64,000 nt of DNA from Accumulibacter sp. Its GTDB lineage: Bacteria > Pseudomonadota > Gammaproteobacteria > Burkholderiales > Rhodocyclaceae. The translations under genes were made by a program, and so were the position numbers. The stretch lies in contig NZ_JAMTDV010000128.1 in NCBI RefSeq assembly GCF_023806565.1, positions 1 to 64,000 of the forward strand, given 5' to 3'. The notes beneath the pieces were generated by a model. That model was not told the DNA's origin, ran no database searches, and was given only the letters and a program-made list of their open reading frames with translations. Shown here one piece after another: positions 39,783-50,506 of the stretch. Position 1 is the first letter of the stretch; the number at the start of each line of letters is the position of its first letter.

Positions 39783-40252
39783 CTCGGTGTCCGGCTGCAA
39801 TCGGTGGGAGGGAGGGTTGCTGGTGCATGCGCTGCGAAATGGCTCTGCAGGATCAGTTGTGCGGCGACGGCGTCAAGGTTCCGCCTTGCGCTGCGACTGT
39901 CGTGGCCGGCGGCACGCAATCGATCCTCGGCGTCGACCGAGGAAAGACGCTCCTCGGCAAAATCGACGCGCAGGCCGAAGCGGCCGCGCAGCTGGTTGGC
40001 GAAACGAGTGCAGTGCGCGGTCATGGCGGTTGCCGTGCCGTCTAGTGCCACCGGCCGGCCGACCACCAGGGCTGTGGGCTGCCATTCGCGGATCAGCGCG
40101 GCTATCGCCGCAAAGCGCTGCTGCGCCGACTGACCGTGCAGGGTGGTGAGAGGATGGGCCTGTGCCAGTTGCCACTCGCCAACGGCGACGCCGATGCGCT
40201 TTTCGCCGAAATCGAATGCGAGGACGGTGCCCGTGCCGGCGGGCTCAGGCAT
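39779..40252 (-). CDS. ruvX: Putative Holliday junction resolvase / pre-16S rRNA nuclease YqgF
   Basis: 157-aa RNase H-fold nuclease. [15 protein letters not shown] at the start holds the first catalytic Asp, [10 protein letters not shown] and [15 protein letters not shown] the next, and a C-terminal [11 protein letters not shown] the last Asp. E. coli YqgF finishes the 5' end of 16S rRNA. The ATG at 40252 is chosen by comparison with the E. coli N-terminus; in-frame ATGs at 40264 and 40270 are alternatives. Overlaps yqgE upstream by 8 and pyrR downstream by 4 bases. Confidence 0.92.
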   Translation of the reverse strand: MPEPAGTGTVLAFDFGEKRIGVAVGEWQLAQAHPLTTLHGQSAQQRFAAIAALIREWQPTALVVGRPVALDGTATAMTAHCTRFANQLRGRFGLRVDFAEERLSSVDAEDRLRAAGHDSRSARRNLDAVAAQLILQSHFAAHAPATLPPTDCSRTPR

Positions 40253-40805
40253 GGCCAGCGGCATCGGCAAGGTTGGCGAGGTTCACGCCAAGCAGATCGA
40301 GTGCCGATGCGAGTCTCTCCTCGTAGGGCAGTTCGAACAGGATGCCGATTTCGGCAGGTACGGTCAGCCACGCGTTCTGTGCCAATTCGTGTTCAAGTTG
40401 GCCTCCTGCCCAGCCCGCATAGCCAAGCGTCACCAGCACATCGCGGGGTTGGCCACTGCGCGCCACAGCCTGCAGGATGTCGCGTGAACTGGTGAGACCG
40501 ATCTCGGCGTTGATCACCAGCGTCGATTGCCAATGTCCGACCGGACGATGGAGGACGAAGCCACGATCGGTCTGCACCGGCCCACCGAAGAGCACCGGCA
40601 GGTTGGCAAAGCCTTGGGCCTGCAAGGGAACGTCGATTTTCTCGAAGAGCGTTCCAAGGCTCATGTCGATCGGACGATTGACGATTACCCCAAGCGCACC
40701 GCGATCATTGTGCTCGGCGACGTAGACCAGCGTCTTCGAAAAATAGGAATCGACCAATGCCGGCATGGCAATGAGAAAATGGTCGGTCAGGTTGATGCTT
40801 TGCAT
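40245..40805 (-). CDS. YqgE/AlgH-family protein
   Basis: 186 residues of the DUF179 family: [25 protein letters not shown] opening (about 6-24), [25 protein letters not shown] and [15 protein letters not shown]. AlgH was linked to alginate regulation in Pseudomonas; the biochemical role is unclear. First gene of the yqgE-ruvX-pyrR-pyrB-pyrC' operon. No Shine-Dalgarno precedes the ATG; the promoter at 40812-40840 predicts transcription starting at the ATG itself. Confidence 0.93.
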   Translation of the reverse strand: MQSINLTDHFLIAMPALVDSYFSKTLVYVAEHNDRGALGVIVNRPIDMSLGTLFEKIDVPLQAQGFANLPVLFGGPVQTDRGFVLHRPVGHWQSTLVINAEIGLTSSRDILQAVARSGQPRDVLVTLGYAGWAGGQLEHELAQNAWLTVPAEIGILFELPYEERLASALDLLGVNLANLADAAGHA

Positions 40806-40811
40806 GGATAT

Positions 40812-40840
40812 ATTCTAATCGGCGGTGGCGGCCGACACAA
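40812..40840 (-). promoter_or_regulatory. Promoter of the yqgE-pyr operon, probably leaderless
   Basis: On the minus strand TTGTGT (40840-40835), a 17-base spacer and TAGAAT (40817-40812) form a near-consensus sigma-70 promoter. The predicted start is six or seven bases past the -10 box, at about 40805, which is the first base of the yqgE start codon. The absence of a ribosome-binding site fits a leaderless mRNA. Confidence 0.6.
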
Positions 40841-40852
40841 AGGTAATCGGCG

Positions 40853-42298
40853 ATGGATTCGATTCTTGTCTGGTTTCGGCGCGACCTGCGTGATTTTGAT
40901 CACGCGGCGCTTTGCACGGCGCTGCGGCGAGGACGCCGCGTTTATTGCGCTTTCGTCTTTGACCGTGAAATTCTCGATGCGCTCGAGTGGCGGGTCGATC
41001 GTCGCGTCGACTTCATTCGCGAGTCACTCGTCGAACTCGACCGGGCCTTGCGGGCGCGTGGCGGCGCACTGATCGTCCGCCATGGCTGGGCAATCAGCGA
41101 GATCCCGCGGCTGGCGAGGGAACTCGGAGTGACCGCGGTGTTCGCCAATCGCGACTACGAACCGCAGGCCAAGCAGCGTGACGCCCGCGTCCGGACGGCA
41201 TTGCAGGCCGACGGAATTGCGTTCGAGTCGTTCAAGGATCAGGTCATTTTCGACGATGTCGAAGTGTTGACCCAGGCTGGTCGGCCGCACAGCGTGTTCA
41301 CCCCGTATCGCAGCGCCTGGCTCAGGCGTCTCGGCGAGGACGACTGGCTGCCGCACGACGGTAGCGGGGCCCGCCTGGTGGCGCCGGCGATTACCGGCGT
41401 GCCGACGCTGGCGGAGATCGGTTTTGCCGCGAGCGATCTGCGAGCGCTCGGGATCGAACCCGGAATGTCCGGCGGGCGGCGGCGACTGGCCGATTTTCTC
41501 GGACGGATTGCCCTCTACCACCAACAACGCGACTACCCTGCGCTGCAGGGTGTCTCCTGCCTCTCCGTGCATCTGCGATTCGGCACCGTCTCGATTCGCG
41601 AGCTGGTGTCGCAGGCGATCGCCGCCGGTGCCTTGCGCATGGGTGGCGAGGGGGCCGCGGCGTGGCTCTCCGAACTGATCTGGCGCGACTTCTACTTCAT
41701 GATTCTCGACCACTTTGCGCATGTCTGCGAACGCTCGTTCAAGCCGGCGTACGACGCCATCGTCTGGGAGCAGGGGGCGCAGGCGGACGCCGCCTTTGCC
41801 GCCTGGTGCGACGGGCGCACCGGTTATCCTCTGGTCGACGCGGGAATGCGTCAGCTCAATGGCACTGGCTACCTGCACAATCGCCTGCGTATGCTGACGG
41901 CTTCCTTTCTGAGCAAGGATCTGGGTATCGACTGGCGCCGCGGGGAAGCATACTTTGCGCGTCAGCTCAATGACTTCGATCTCGCGGCCAACAACGGCGG
42001 CTGGCAGTGGGCGGCGTCTTCTGGTTGTGATGCACAGCCGTACTTCCGAATCTTCAATCCGGTGACGCAGTCGCAGCGCTTCGACCCGGCCGGCAAGTTC
42101 ATTCGCCGTTATCTGCCGGAGCTGGCGATGGTTCCCGACCGCTTCCTGCACGCTCCGTGGCGGATGAGTCCAGCCGAGCAGGCGGCCTGTGGCGTGCGCA
42201 TCGGCGAACACACGCCGGCGCCACTGGTCGACCACACCCAGGCACGGCAGCGAACGCTGCAACGCTACGCGGTCGTCAGGTCTGGCGCTGTTCCTTGA
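40853..42298 (+). CDS. phrB: Deoxyribodipyrimidine photolyase, class I CPD type
   Basis: 481-aa light-driven repair enzyme that splits cyclobutane pyrimidine dimers. The N-terminal Rossmann domain opens ILVWFRRDLRDFDHAAL, the family signature. FAD-domain signatures include ELIWRDFYFMIL, DGRTGYPLVDAGMRQLNGTGYLHNR-type sequence, and NNGGWQWAASSGCDAQPYFRIFNP. The terminal region keeps the Trp-rich elements expected of the electron-transfer chain. AAAGG precedes the ATG. The last 23 bases overlap the convergent chpA gene. Confidence 0.95.
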   Translation: MDSILVWFRRDLRDFDHAALCTALRRGRRVYCAFVFDREILDALEWRVDRRVDFIRESLVELDRALRARGGALIVRHGWAISEIPRLARELGVTAVFANRDYEPQAKQRDARVRTALQADGIAFESFKDQVIFDDVEVLTQAGRPHSVFTPYRSAWLRRLGEDDWLPHDGSGARLVAPAITGVPTLAEIGFAASDLRALGIEPGMSGGRRRLADFLGRIALYHQQRDYPALQGVSCLSVHLRFGTVSIRELVSQAIAAGALRMGGEGAAAWLSELIWRDFYFMILDHFAHVCERSFKPAYDAIVWEQGAQADAAFAAWCDGRTGYPLVDAGMRQLNGTGYLHNRLRMLTASFLSKDLGIDWRRGEAYFARQLNDFDLAANNGGWQWAASSGCDAQPYFRIFNPVTQSQRFDPAGKFIRRYLPELAMVPDRFLHAPWRMSPAEQAACGVRIGEHTPAPLVDHTQARQRTLQRYAVVRSGAVP

Positions 42299-45200
42299 CG
42301 TGCCCGGCGACCAGGCCGAGCAGTTCATCTTCCTGGTAGGGTTTGCCGAGGTAGTGGTTGACGCCCAGTTCGAAGGCGTACTGACGGTGTTTGTCGGCAG
42401 TGCGCGAGGTGATCATGATGATCGGAATGGACTGCAGGCGCTTGTCGGCGCGCACGTTGCGGGTGAACTCGAAACCGTCCATGCGCGGCATTTCAATGTC
42501 GACCAGCAGTACGTCGGGGACCAGCGCCACCAGTTGTTCGAGGGCGTCTACGCCATCCTTTGCGGCCATCACCTGGTAACCTTCGCGCGCCAGCAGGCGA
42601 CTGGTGACTTTGCGCACGGTCAGCGAGTCATCGACGATCATGATCGTCGGCACTGCGCCAGTGACACTGTCGCTCACCTGCGGTTCGCGTACGGTGGGTA
42701 CTGGCGACACGGCGGCCGCCATGCGATCGCGACTGGCCAAGGCAATCGGGTTCAGGATCAGCACGACCTGACCATTGCCGAGGACGGTTGCACCGTCGAT
42801 ACCGATCACCCGGGCGAGCTGTGGGCCGATATTCTTGACGACGATTTCCTGGTTACCCAGCAGTTCGTCGACCTGCAGCGCGATTCGCTTGCTGCCGCTG
42901 CGCAGCAGAAGGACCCAGTAGCGCGAACGTTTCTCTGGCAACGCCTGCGTCTCGCCGAGAAGGTGCGGCAGGTAGCCGAACGGGTATGGGTTTCCCGCCC
43001 ACACCGCTTCCCTGGCCGCGCGGATATCCGCCAGTGCCGGTTCCTTGAGGTCGAGCACCTGCGCGATCATGACCGACGGGATCGCGTAGTGTCGCTTGCC
43101 GGAGCGGACCAGCAGCGCCTTCGTCACCGCCAGCGTGAGCGGCAGATACAGGCGGAAGGTCGTCCCCTGGTCGGGGCTGGACAAGACTTCGATGCGCCCG
43201 CCGAGGCTGGTGACTTCGCTCTTGAGAACATCCATCCCGATCCCGCGCCCGGACAGTTGTGAAACTTCGGCAGCGGTCGAGATTCCCGGGGCGAAAATCA
43301 GATCGACGACACGCGTCGGGTCGATCGCCGCATCGGCCGTCAGCAGACCCGCTTCCAGACCGCGTTCGCGCAGCCGTTCGAGGTCGAGACCGGCACCGTC
43401 GTCGGCGAGCGAGACGATGATCTCGTTGCCCTCCTGCGCCAGCTTCAGCGATATCTCGCCGATTTCCGGCTTGCCCTTGGCGAGACGGGTGGACGTGTCT
43501 TCGAGGCCATGTGCGACGGCGTTGCGCAGCATGTGTTCCAGCGGCGCCAGCATCTTGTCGAGAACCGTTCGGTCGAGTTCCAGTTGGGCGCCACGAATTT
43601 CGAGGTTGGCTCGCTTGCCAACCTCCTTGGCCGCCTGCCGAACGATCCGATAGAGCCGATCGACCACGCTGCCGAACGGCACCATGCGCACCGACATCAG
43701 TTCCTGCTGCACCTCACGGTTGAGGCGCGCCTGCGCGACGATCGCGGCGTTGGCATCGTCCAGATTCTTGAGCAGGTTCTGTTGGACGGTCGCCACGTCG
43801 TTGACCGATTCAGCCATCATCCGCGTCAATTCCTGGAAGCGGGTGAAGCGGTCGAATTCCAGCGGATCGAAATCAACGTGCTGTTCGGCGCTTTGTCCGG
43901 CGCGCGACTGCATCTGCAGTTCGGCCTGCAATTCGATGTCGCGCAGCTGTCGACGCAAACGGATGACGTTTTCGGTCAGGTCAAGCAGCGATTCCTTGAT
44001 CGCCCGCATCTCGCCTTCGATCCGCGAACGGGCAATCGACAGCTCGCCGGCTTCGTTGACCAGCCGGTCGATCAGGTCGGCGCGCACGCGCAGCATGGCC
44101 CGTTGTGCGGCCGCTTCGGTTTCCGGTTCCGGCGCCTCGGCCTGAGTCGACGGAATTCCCGGTGCCGGCTGGGGCGTGCCCGCTGACGCAATTTCAGTCG
44201 CCGCAGCGTCCGCGATCTCGATCGTCGACTCCGCCGCTTCACCTCGCTGCAGTCCCTCCACGATTTGCACGATCACGTCGAAAGCATTGTCGATGTCGTC
44301 GATCAGTTGCAGTGGCGCGCTGCCCGCGTCCTGTGCCTGCTGCATGCGCGTCTCGATGGCATGCGTGAGCTCGCCGAGATTCATCGCGCCGGCCATGCGT
44401 GCGCTGCCCTTGAGCGAGTGAAAAAGGCGCGCCAGGCGGCGGGGTGCCTCGCCGTCGGCGGGGTCGTTGCGCCAGGAGTGCAACTGCGCAGCAATGCTCT
44501 GATTGAGATCGAGTGCTTCCTCGATAAACAGTGGCAGCAATTGTTCGTCGAGCTCGTCCTGCAGTTGCGATATCTCGGGCGCGGCAACCGCCGGACTTGG
44601 TGCCGGCGTGCCGACCTCCCTTGCCGTCCCTTTCTGTGGGCCGGCGCTGGGCGGCGCTGGCGGCGGCTCGGCTGCCGCCTTCGGGTACAACTTGTCGAGG
44701 GCTTCGCACAGTTCGGGGGCCGCTTCCGGCTCATCCTCGCGAGCCACTTCGGCAAGCATGCGGGCGAGCGCAGCGATCGTCGCCCCGACCGTCGCCAAGG
44801 CGTCCGCGTCTTCGCGGCGCGCGCCGTGATCGCGCCGCTGAAGCGCGCATTCGAGCGCGTGCGCGAGCGCCTGTACCGCTGGAATGCCGACCGTTCCCGA
44901 GATGCCGGCGAGGGTGTGGGCGGCACGGTAGATTTCGTGCGTGGTCGGGGCGGCGTGGTCGGCCTCCAGGCTGGAAAACTCTCGCTGCAGCGTGGCCAGG
45001 TGGGTGCCGGCCTCGCCGTGGAAAATCGCGGCCAGTGCGGGCGCGAGGGAAAGGCGTGTCGGGGGCGTCAGTCCAGTCGCTGGCGCTTTCGCGGATGGCG
45101 AGGCGAGCTCGGTTTCTTCGGGGAGCTCGGGGGCCTCCGCGATTTCGACAGCCGGCACTGCCTTTGCCTCGATGATCAGCGGCAAGGGCTGGGCGGCTTC

Positions 45201-47624
45201 GCTGCCGTCGCGCAGCGCGTTGGCAAGAGCGACCATGCGCGTCGCATCGGGCAACTCGCCCTGACCGCTCTTCAGGTGCTCGACCCACGCGAAGAATACG
45301 CCATAGGCCTGTTCCAGCAAATCGAAGAGCTCGGGTGTGACCACCTGTTCCTGCCGCAGCCAGAGGTTGAGCACCTGCTCGACCGACCACGCCGCTTCGC
45401 CGAGGTCGCGAAGCCCGACCATGCGGCCGCTACCCTTGAGGGTGTGGGCGGAACGACGGAGCGCGGTGAGCAGCGCTACATCATGCGGCTGTTCGTGCAG
45501 CAGGAGCAGGTTCGCCTGTACGCTGGCAAGCACCTCGTCGGCTTCCTGGAGAAAGATTTCCAGCAGTTCTGCGTCGACTTCTTCGGCACTCGCTTGCGAG
45601 AGCTGGATGGTTTCCGCCGAGGGTGGCGGGGCCTCGGGTACCTGCAGCTTGAGCGTTGCCATCGCTGCGTCGATCTGCTCGACCGCGTCGCCACCCGATG
45701 CCAGCGCCGAGAGCACATGCTTGGTTTGCTGGCCGAGCGTCTTGTCGGCCACGAGGTCGGCATCCTTTTGCAGCGAGGTCAGATTCTGCTGCACTTCCTG
45801 GCGCAGACCGGCATGTTCCGGCTGTTCCTTGAGCGCGACCAGCAGTGCGTGCGTGTCGCGCTTTTGTTGCTCCAGTTCCTGTTCGACCGTGGCCGCAGCC
45901 GTTTCGTCGGCATGCGCCGGTGCCGTGCTGGCGCGCATGCTGCGGACGAAATTCTCGAAATCGGTCGCCCCTTGCGGTATCGCATCGACGAAGAAGCCGA
46001 GCAACGACAGTTGTTCCGCAACCGCTTCGAAATCGCCGTCCTGCGGCACGTACTCCGGCAGCGAGAAAGCCTCGATTTTCTTGGCACACTGGCGGAGAAC
46101 GGCAACCGCACCATCGTGGCGCATCATGGTGAGCGCGCCGACGACCTGTCGTACCGGAATCTCCAGGCTGCTCAGTTCGCCGCGCCGCTCGACTTCGCGA
46201 AAGAAACCGTCGAGTACCTGCTCGATCTGCGCCAGGTTGCTCTTGATTTCCCTGGCGACCTGGCCTACGAGCAGCTTTTCCTGCGCCTCGCGCGACATCT
46301 CGTCGAGCGAAGGGAGTTCGGATCCCGGTTGCGGAAGCTCTCCTGCGATGCACGCCCGGATCCGGTCGACCATCACGTCGACCTGGTGGGAAAAGCTCTG
46401 ATCCAGGTACTGGATGTTTTCCTGCGCGTTCTGGGCGAGCAGGATGGCTGTGGCCGTTTCCATGGCCAGCGCATCGTTGTGGCGAGCCGGGGATTGCACG
46501 AGCAGTTCGGCGACGTCGGTGATCGCCCGCACCAGGCGGCGAAAGTCCGCATGGCCGAGTTCCTCGACGAGGGTGGACAGTGCGGCGGTGTTTGCCCGGA
46601 ATACCGGAAGCGCCTGCGCCATTCCCGAGCAGAATCGGTTCCAGGCTTCTTCGCTCGCCGAGATCGCTTCGCGCAAGCGCCGCCGGACAGACTCGACCGC
46701 CACCGCAGGCGCGCCGTGGGCGCCCGCCGCATCCGGAATCAACGTCGCCAGGTGATACGTTTCCTGTACCTGGAGTACCCGACTGTCGCGACTGTTGGCA
46801 CTGCCAACCAGATACAAGGCGTCGCGCATCAGACGCTCGGCGACATTGCTCGAACCTTCGAGAAGACGACGTGCCTGCAGGTCGATGCGGCTGCACAACT
46901 GCCGTGCCTCGGCGTCTGGCGGCAGTGTGCCTTCACCCAGCGCAGCCAGGAAGGCGGTGGCCACCCACCAGAAGGCGCGCGCCGAGGGGATCTCCTGCAC
47001 TGCCTCGATGCGCTTCACGGCACCGAGCATTTCGGATGCTCCGACGCCGTCTCCAGGCGCGCGCAACCATGCCAGCAGTCCACGCTGAAAACGCGCTCGC
47101 TGCTGGCGCAGGCGATGTGCAAGTTCCTCCCGAGTCCTCTTCGGCACGGGCTCCCCGTGGTTTGGCGGGAGTATGCTGAGGTCCGGGAAGAAGAGGTCAG
47201 TCGGCGGGACACGTTCCAGACCGCGCGCCGCCTGCACCCGACGGTAAAGCGGCAGCAGGCGAAGCGGCTGATTTGGCTGGCCGCGGATCAGATCGTCCAA
47301 GTAATGGTGCAGTGCGGCCAGGGCGTCCTGGGCAAGGACGATCGACGCCGGCTTGGCAGGACTTTGCTGCTGCTCGATCGACTCAAGCAGAAGCTCCAGC
47401 GCTTCGGCAAAGTGCGTCACGCCGTCGAGCCCGACGATCGTCAGCGCACCTTGCACCTGGTGCAGATGCGTCCGGCAGAACCTGATTTGGGTGAGATCGC
47501 CGTTACCGTCGACTGCACTCTCGGTAAACTGCTGCAATGCCTTGTCGCTGCGCTCGAGCGCCAGGTCGATCTCGCTCTTGACCCAGGTGAGTGGGCCGAT
47601 GTCGAAGTCCGTCGGGGCATTCAT
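42276..47624 (-). CDS. chpA: Hybrid chemosensory histidine kinase ChpA/PilL
   Basis: About 1,782 residues. An N-terminal helical region is followed by three Hpt domains with a histidine: HTLKGSG near 726, HTLAGISG near 901 and FHSLKGSARMAG near 1066. Then come the CheA dimerisation and HATPase domains (LEHMLRNAVAHGLED near 1366, DDGAGLDLERL), a CheW-like domain, and a C-terminal receiver (IMIVDDSLTVRKV, Asp in LLVDIEMPRMDG near 1709). This is the kinase of the type IV pilus chemosensory pathway controlling twitching and surface sensing. P. aeruginosa ChpA is longer, with more phosphotransfer domains. The ATG at 47624 is preferred to a TTG at 47642. Confidence 0.93.
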   Translation of the reverse strand: MNAPTDFDIGPLTWVKSEIDLALERSDKALQQFTESAVDGNGDLTQIRFCRTHLHQVQGALTIVGLDGVTHFAEALELLLESIEQQQSPAKPASIVLAQDALAALHHYLDDLIRGQPNQPLRLLPLYRRVQAARGLERVPPTDLFFPDLSILPPNHGEPVPKRTREELAHRLRQQRARFQRGLLAWLRAPGDGVGASEMLGAVKRIEAVQEIPSARAFWWVATAFLAALGEGTLPPDAEARQLCSRIDLQARRLLEGSSNVAERLMRDALYLVGSANSRDSRVLQVQETYHLATLIPDAAGAHGAPAVAVESVRRRLREAISASEEAWNRFCSGMAQALPVFRANTAALSTLVEELGHADFRRLVRAITDVAELLVQSPARHNDALAMETATAILLAQNAQENIQYLDQSFSHQVDVMVDRIRACIAGELPQPGSELPSLDEMSREAQEKLLVGQVAREIKSNLAQIEQVLDGFFREVERRGELSSLEIPVRQVVGALTMMRHDGAVAVLRQCAKKIEAFSLPEYVPQDGDFEAVAEQLSLLGFFVDAIPQGATDFENFVRSMRASTAPAHADETAAATVEQELEQQKRDTHALLVALKEQPEHAGLRQEVQQNLTSLQKDADLVADKTLGQQTKHVLSALASGGDAVEQIDAAMATLKLQVPEAPPPSAETIQLSQASAEEVDAELLEIFLQEADEVLASVQANLLLLHEQPHDVALLTALRRSAHTLKGSGRMVGLRDLGEAAWSVEQVLNLWLRQEQVVTPELFDLLEQAYGVFFAWVEHLKSGQGELPDATRMVALANALRDGSEAAQPLPLIIEAKAVPAVEIAEAPELPEETELASPSAKAPATGLTPPTRLSLAPALAAIFHGEAGTHLATLQREFSSLEADHAAPTTHEIYRAAHTLAGISGTVGIPAVQALAHALECALQRRDHGARREDADALATVGATIAALARMLAEVAREDEPEAAPELCEALDKLYPKAAAEPPPAPPSAGPQKGTAREVGTPAPSPAVAAPEISQLQDELDEQLLPLFIEEALDLNQSIAAQLHSWRNDPADGEAPRRLARLFHSLKGSARMAGAMNLGELTHAIETRMQQAQDAGSAPLQLIDDIDNAFDVIVQIVEGLQRGEAAESTIEIADAAATEIASAGTPQPAPGIPSTQAEAPEPETEAAAQRAMLRVRADLIDRLVNEAGELSIARSRIEGEMRAIKESLLDLTENVIRLRRQLRDIELQAELQMQSRAGQSAEQHVDFDPLEFDRFTRFQELTRMMAESVNDVATVQQNLLKNLDDANAAIVAQARLNREVQQELMSVRMVPFGSVVDRLYRIVRQAAKEVGKRANLEIRGAQLELDRTVLDKMLAPLEHMLRNAVAHGLEDTSTRLAKGKPEIGEISLKLAQEGNEIIVSLADDGAGLDLERLRERGLEAGLLTADAAIDPTRVVDLIFAPGISTAAEVSQLSGRGIGMDVLKSEVTSLGGRIEVLSSPDQGTTFRLYLPLTLAVTKALLVRSGKRHYAIPSVMIAQVLDLKEPALADIRAAREAVWAGNPYPFGYLPHLLGETQALPEKRSRYWVLLLRSGSKRIALQVDELLGNQEIVVKNIGPQLARVIGIDGATVLGNGQVVLILNPIALASRDRMAAAVSPVPTVREPQVSDSVTGAVPTIMIVDDSLTVRKVTSRLLAREGYQVMAAKDGVDALEQLVALVPDVLLVDIEMPRMDGFEFTRNVRADKRLQSIPIIMITSRTADKHRQYAFELGVNHYLGKPYQEDELLGLVAGHVKEQRQT

Positions 47625-47747
47625 CTGGGACAGTCTCTCCAATCCAGTCTCCGGGCTTGCCGGCAGCGAACGAGTTTCTATTGCGTGGCCGATTTGCCAC
47701 TGCTCACGCCTGGCACCCCCTGCTCACCACGATCCCTGTGGCGGTTC

Positions 47748-49913
47748 TCAGGAAACCTTGAACCCGGCAACGGAACCTCTCAGCTCGGTGGCCAGGCCCG
47801 CGAGTTCGCCGATCGCGGTTGCCGTCTTTTGCGTGCCGGCGGTCGTCTGTCCGGTTACCAGCAGGATTTCCTGCATCTTGCGTGCCACCTTGGTTGCCGA
47901 TTCGGCGGCCTGGCGGGTTGCCCCGGAGATGTTTTCGATCAACGCCGTCAGCGTCCGGGAGACCTCCCCGATCTCGGCCAGTGCCTTGCCTGCTGCATCC
48001 GAAAGCTGGGCGCCATCGACCACGCCACGGGTAGACTCCTCCATTGCCGAAATTGTGTCCTGGGTGTCGGTCTGGATCGTCCTGACGATCGCCCCGATCT
48101 GCTTGGTCGCTTCGCCCGACCGTTCGGCCAGGCGTTGCACTTCCTCGGCGACGACCGTAAAGCCGCGCCCGGCCTCGCCGGCCGAAGCCGCCTGAATGGC
48201 GGCATTGAGCGCCAGCACGTTGGTCTGTTCGGTGATGTCTGAAATCAGCTCGACGATTTCGCCAATCTCCTGTGACGATTCACCGAGACGCTTGATCCGC
48301 TTCGAGGTTTCCTGAATCTGCTCGCGAATCTTGTTCATGCCCTTGATCGAGTCTTCCACGGCCTGTGCGCCCTTGCTGGCAGCTGCCAGCGATTGGCGTG
48401 CGACGGTCGCCGACTGTTTCGCCTCACTCGACACATTGGTCATCGAGCTGGCCATCGCCAGTGCCGAATGGCCAGCTCCCCGGATTTCGGCCGCCTGTCG
48501 CTCTGCTGCCGCGAGCAGTTCGGCGGACGTATGCTGGGCGATCTCGGTCGCCAGGGTGACGCGTCCAGCTGCATCGTTGATGCGGCCGACGAGCACGCGC
48601 AACTCTTCGATCGTGTAATTGATCGAGTCGGCGATGGCGCCGGTAATGTCTTCGGAAACCGTTGCCGTTACCGTCAGGTCGCCGTCGGCGAGGTCGCCGA
48701 GTTCATTCATCAGGCGCAGAATGGCATCCTGATTCTGGCGGTTGACCAGTTCGGTTTCCTGGCGGCGCTTATCGGCCTGTTCGGTCTGACGCTTGCTCTC
48801 TGCAAGGTAGGTCCTTCCCAGCAGAACCACCAGCGCGACTGCCAGGAGAATCAGCACCAGCAGCGATATGGCGTAGGCGGTTCGTTGCATGAAGCCACCC
48901 TGATACGCCTGTGCCAACTGGAAGGTGGCGCCGAGCAATTCTTCGCTGTCGCGGAAAATCTGTGAGCCGGCCTGCTTGGCGATGATCAGTTTCTGCATGT
49001 TGCCGAGGATGCCGCCGACGGCGGTGCGATACTCGCCAAAGCTGGCGTCGAGTTCATTGAGTTTCTGCCGGGTGTCGGGGTCCGTCGTCGGAGCAATGCG
49101 CAGCGTCTCGCTACCCTTGGTCAGCGACTGGATGGTGTCGCGAAAGGTGTTGGTATCCTTGCCAAGCAGGAAGGCGATTTCCGGGTCGATCGCGTCGCCC
49201 AACAGAAGTGCGCTGGCGTTCTTGGCGATCCGCTGGGTCAGCATCACCAGGAGGTTGGCGGCGGCAATCTCGCGGACGCTGCTTGCACCCTGCAACTTGA
49301 GCGCGGCGATCTGTTCCGACAGTTCGAGCAACTGCGGATTCTTGTCGTTGATCAGGTTGACGTCCTTGCCGAGCGAGATCAGGTTTTTCTCCATTTCGAG
49401 AACGCGCGACGCGTTCTTGTCGGTCTTCTCCCATGTCTGGGTCAGTGCCTGCAACTGCGGCTGCACACTGTCCGGAGAAGGCGGCACCTGAGTACCCGCC
49501 AGCTCACCACCATTGGTCAGTTTGTCGAGGTTGCTGGCGAAACCATCACGCGACTCCCTGAGTTGCCGGAAGGCGACGGCATCGCCGAGCAGAGCCAGGC
49601 TCGACGCCTTTGCCAAGCGCTGCGAAAGCATGCGCATTTCTCCGGCAGTAGCGATGTAGGCCGTGTTGTAGCTCGACTGGCGGTCATCGCGATAGACCAC
49701 GATGGCAATCACCAGCATCACCAGCAACAGGCTGCCTCCCAGCATCTGCAACTGTTTGGCTACCGGAAGCTGCTTCCACAGTGCAGGCGAATACGAAAAC
49801 TTTCTCCTGCTCACCGCCGCTTCGCCATCGGTCGCAGCGCGAGAGGAAAGAGCCTCGCTGGCCGCAGCGCGTATCCGGGACAAGAAAGCGGGTAGCTTGG
49901 GTGTGAACTTCAT
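47748..49913 (-). CDS. pilJ: Type IV pilus methyl-accepting chemotaxis protein PilJ
   Basis: 721-residue transmembrane receptor of the Chp pathway. A long cytoplasmic N-terminus (1-53) precedes the first membrane helix ([20 protein letters not shown]). Two PilJ periplasmic repeats, each with a [11 protein letters not shown] or [14 protein letters not shown] helix, come next, then a second membrane helix ([20 protein letters not shown]). HAMP-like and methyl-accepting signalling domains follow, with [15 protein letters not shown] and [25 protein letters not shown] is six bases before the ATG at 49913. Confidence 0.95.
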   Translation of the reverse strand: MKFTPKLPAFLSRIRAAASEALSSRAATDGEAAVSRRKFSYSPALWKQLPVAKQLQMLGGSLLLVMLVIAIVVYRDDRQSSYNTAYIATAGEMRMLSQRLAKASSLALLGDAVAFRQLRESRDGFASNLDKLTNGGELAGTQVPPSPDSVQPQLQALTQTWEKTDKNASRVLEMEKNLISLGKDVNLINDKNPQLLELSEQIAALKLQGASSVREIAAANLLVMLTQRIAKNASALLLGDAIDPEIAFLLGKDTNTFRDTIQSLTKGSETLRIAPTTDPDTRQKLNELDASFGEYRTAVGGILGNMQKLIIAKQAGSQIFRDSEELLGATFQLAQAYQGGFMQRTAYAISLLVLILLAVALVVLLGRTYLAESKRQTEQADKRRQETELVNRQNQDAILRLMNELGDLADGDLTVTATVSEDITGAIADSINYTIEELRVLVGRINDAAGRVTLATEIAQHTSAELLAAAERQAAEIRGAGHSALAMASSMTNVSSEAKQSATVARQSLAAASKGAQAVEDSIKGMNKIREQIQETSKRIKRLGESSQEIGEIVELISDITEQTNVLALNAAIQAASAGEAGRGFTVVAEEVQRLAERSGEATKQIGAIVRTIQTDTQDTISAMEESTRGVVDGAQLSDAAGKALAEIGEVSRTLTALIENISGATRQAAESATKVARKMQEILLVTGQTTAGTQKTATAIGELAGLATELRGSVAGFKVS

Positions 49914-49982
49914 GTTGCTCCTCCGGTTACACATTCTCGACGATGTCAGGCACCGTCATTGAGGATTTCTCGGCAGGCGGGC

Positions 49983-50492
49983 TCAAGCCGCGATGTCCAT
50001 GAACATCCGGTCGTTGAGCAGTTCGCGCACCTTGAGTCTGTTCCAGTGGCGTCCATCCTTGTCCGTGTATGCTTCATTGGCCCACGGCGGCGCGTCGGAA
50101 GCAATCGCTGCCGGGGTCAAGGCTTCGATATTACGCAGACCGATCATGCGCGTTACGAGCAAGGCAGCATTGCTGCCATGGCGGGTGCCGATCAGCAGGA
50201 GCCGCGAACTGGTGTTCTGGGGAGTCGCCTCGCGGCCGAGAAAGGCGGAGAGGTCTACGACCGAGTACAGATTGCCGCGAATGTTGGCGATTCCGGCAAA
50301 CCAGCCCTTGGTCAGGGGCACCTTCGTCAATACCGGCAGTGGAACGATTTCCCCGGAGTCGGCAAGGTCGAGCAGCCAGAAATCGGAACCGGCCTGAATT
50401 CCGATGAGGCCAGCGGAACTCTGGTTGCTGGTGCCGGCGAGGCGCGCCGCGAGGTAGGTCTGAAATTCATGTAGGCTGATTTTCTTCGCCAT
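49983..50492 (-). CDS. pilI: CheW-like adaptor PilI
   Basis: 169 residues forming a CheW domain, which couples the PilJ receptor to the ChpA kinase. WFAGIANIRGNLYSVVDLSAFLG is the typical scaffold segment and RLLLIGTRHG the following strand. The ATG at 50492 is preferred over longer readings: family sequence begins KKISLHEFQTYLAARL and GGCAAG lies upstream. It begins 14 bases after pilH ends. Confidence 0.92.
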   Translation of the reverse strand: MAKKISLHEFQTYLAARLAGTSNQSSAGLIGIQAGSDFWLLDLADSGEIVPLPVLTKVPLTKGWFAGIANIRGNLYSVVDLSAFLGREATPQNTSSRLLLIGTRHGSNAALLVTRMIGLRNIEALTPAAIASDAPPWANEAYTDKDGRHWNRLKVRELLNDRMFMDIAA

Positions 50493-50506
50493 GCTCTTGC
50501 CGCCAC

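Noticed and set aside
44265..48242. Open frame of more than 1,300 codons on the plus strand opposite chpA and pilJ
   Set aside because: Low-complexity product with no domain; the opposite strand encodes well-conserved kinase and receptor domains. GC-rich codon bias leaves the antisense frame free of stops.
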